In this document: positions 63,065 to 64,000 of the stretch, piece after piece
How the letters are laid out: the number at the start of each line of letters is the position of its first letter
Numbering within the stretch: the stretch's first letter is position 1
DNA from: Mangrovibacter phragmitis
GTDB lineage: Bacteria > Pseudomonadota > Gammaproteobacteria > Enterobacterales > Enterobacteriaceae
Reading direction: 5' to 3'
DNA: 64,000 nt
NCBI RefSeq assembly: GCF_001655675.1
Contig: NZ_LYRP01000022.1
Coordinates: 434,001 to 498,000 of the forward strand
Notes under the pieces: generated by a model
What the model saw: only the letters and a program-made list of their open reading frames with translations
The model's database searches: none
What the model was told of the DNA's origin: nothing
Made by a program: the position numbers and the translations under genes

Positions 63065-64000
<936 letters not shown>

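Overview
The window is a 64 kb stretch of a bacterial chromosome from the order Enterobacterales, most likely family Enterobacteriaceae. Gene order and protein sequences follow the Escherichia coli region from pdhR to bamA almost gene for gene. It is not E. coli itself: several genes that sit here in E. coli K-12 are absent (yacH, yadE, rpnC/yadD, the yad fimbrial operon and fhuA), and a decayed N-acetylmuramate locus is present that E. coli does not have here. I cannot assign a genus from sequence alone.

Layout: (1) 1-10.4 kb holds central carbon metabolism: pdhR-aceE-aceF-lpd (pyruvate dehydrogenase and its pyruvate-sensing repressor) and acnB. (2) 10.5-12.6 kb holds yacL and then a remnant locus: the 3' end of a murR-like regulator on the minus strand, the 3' end of a murQ-like etherase on the plus strand, and an intact murP-like PTS permease. 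(3) 12.8-20.7 kb holds speD/speE (spermidine), yacC, cueO (copper oxidase), gcd (glucose dehydrogenase), hpt and can. (4) 20.8-30.2 kb holds the ABC transporter yadGH, yadI, pantothenate synthesis (panB, panC, panD), folK-pcnB, gluQ-dksA and sfsA-thpR. (5) 30.3-42.3 kb holds hrpB, mrcB, fhuCDB (ferric hydroxamate import), hemL and clcA. (6) 42.4-54.6 kb holds erpA, yadS, btuF-mtnN, dgt, degP, cdaR, yaeH, dapD, glnD and map. (7) 54.8-64 kb holds the translation and envelope series rpsB-tsf-pyrH-frr-dxr-uppS-cdsA-rseP-bamA, with bamA cut by the window edge.

The genes are mostly housekeeping. Regulatory sites that can be read directly include a perfect PdhR operator, a MerR-type 19-bp-spacer cueO promoter, a near-consensus CRP site between gcd and hpt, a Fur-like box before fhuC, and Cpx- and sigma-E-type elements before degP. 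Many genes are separated by clear intrinsic terminators. Several genes use unusual start codons: ATT for pcnB; TTG for speD, cdsA and probably btuF; GTG for acnB, hrpB, panC, fhuB and frr.

I saw no tRNA, rRNA, insertion sequence, prophage, CRISPR array or defence locus, and no convincing novel multi-gene system. The observation most worth a second look is the deletion scar that fused the tails of murR and murQ and left murP intact.
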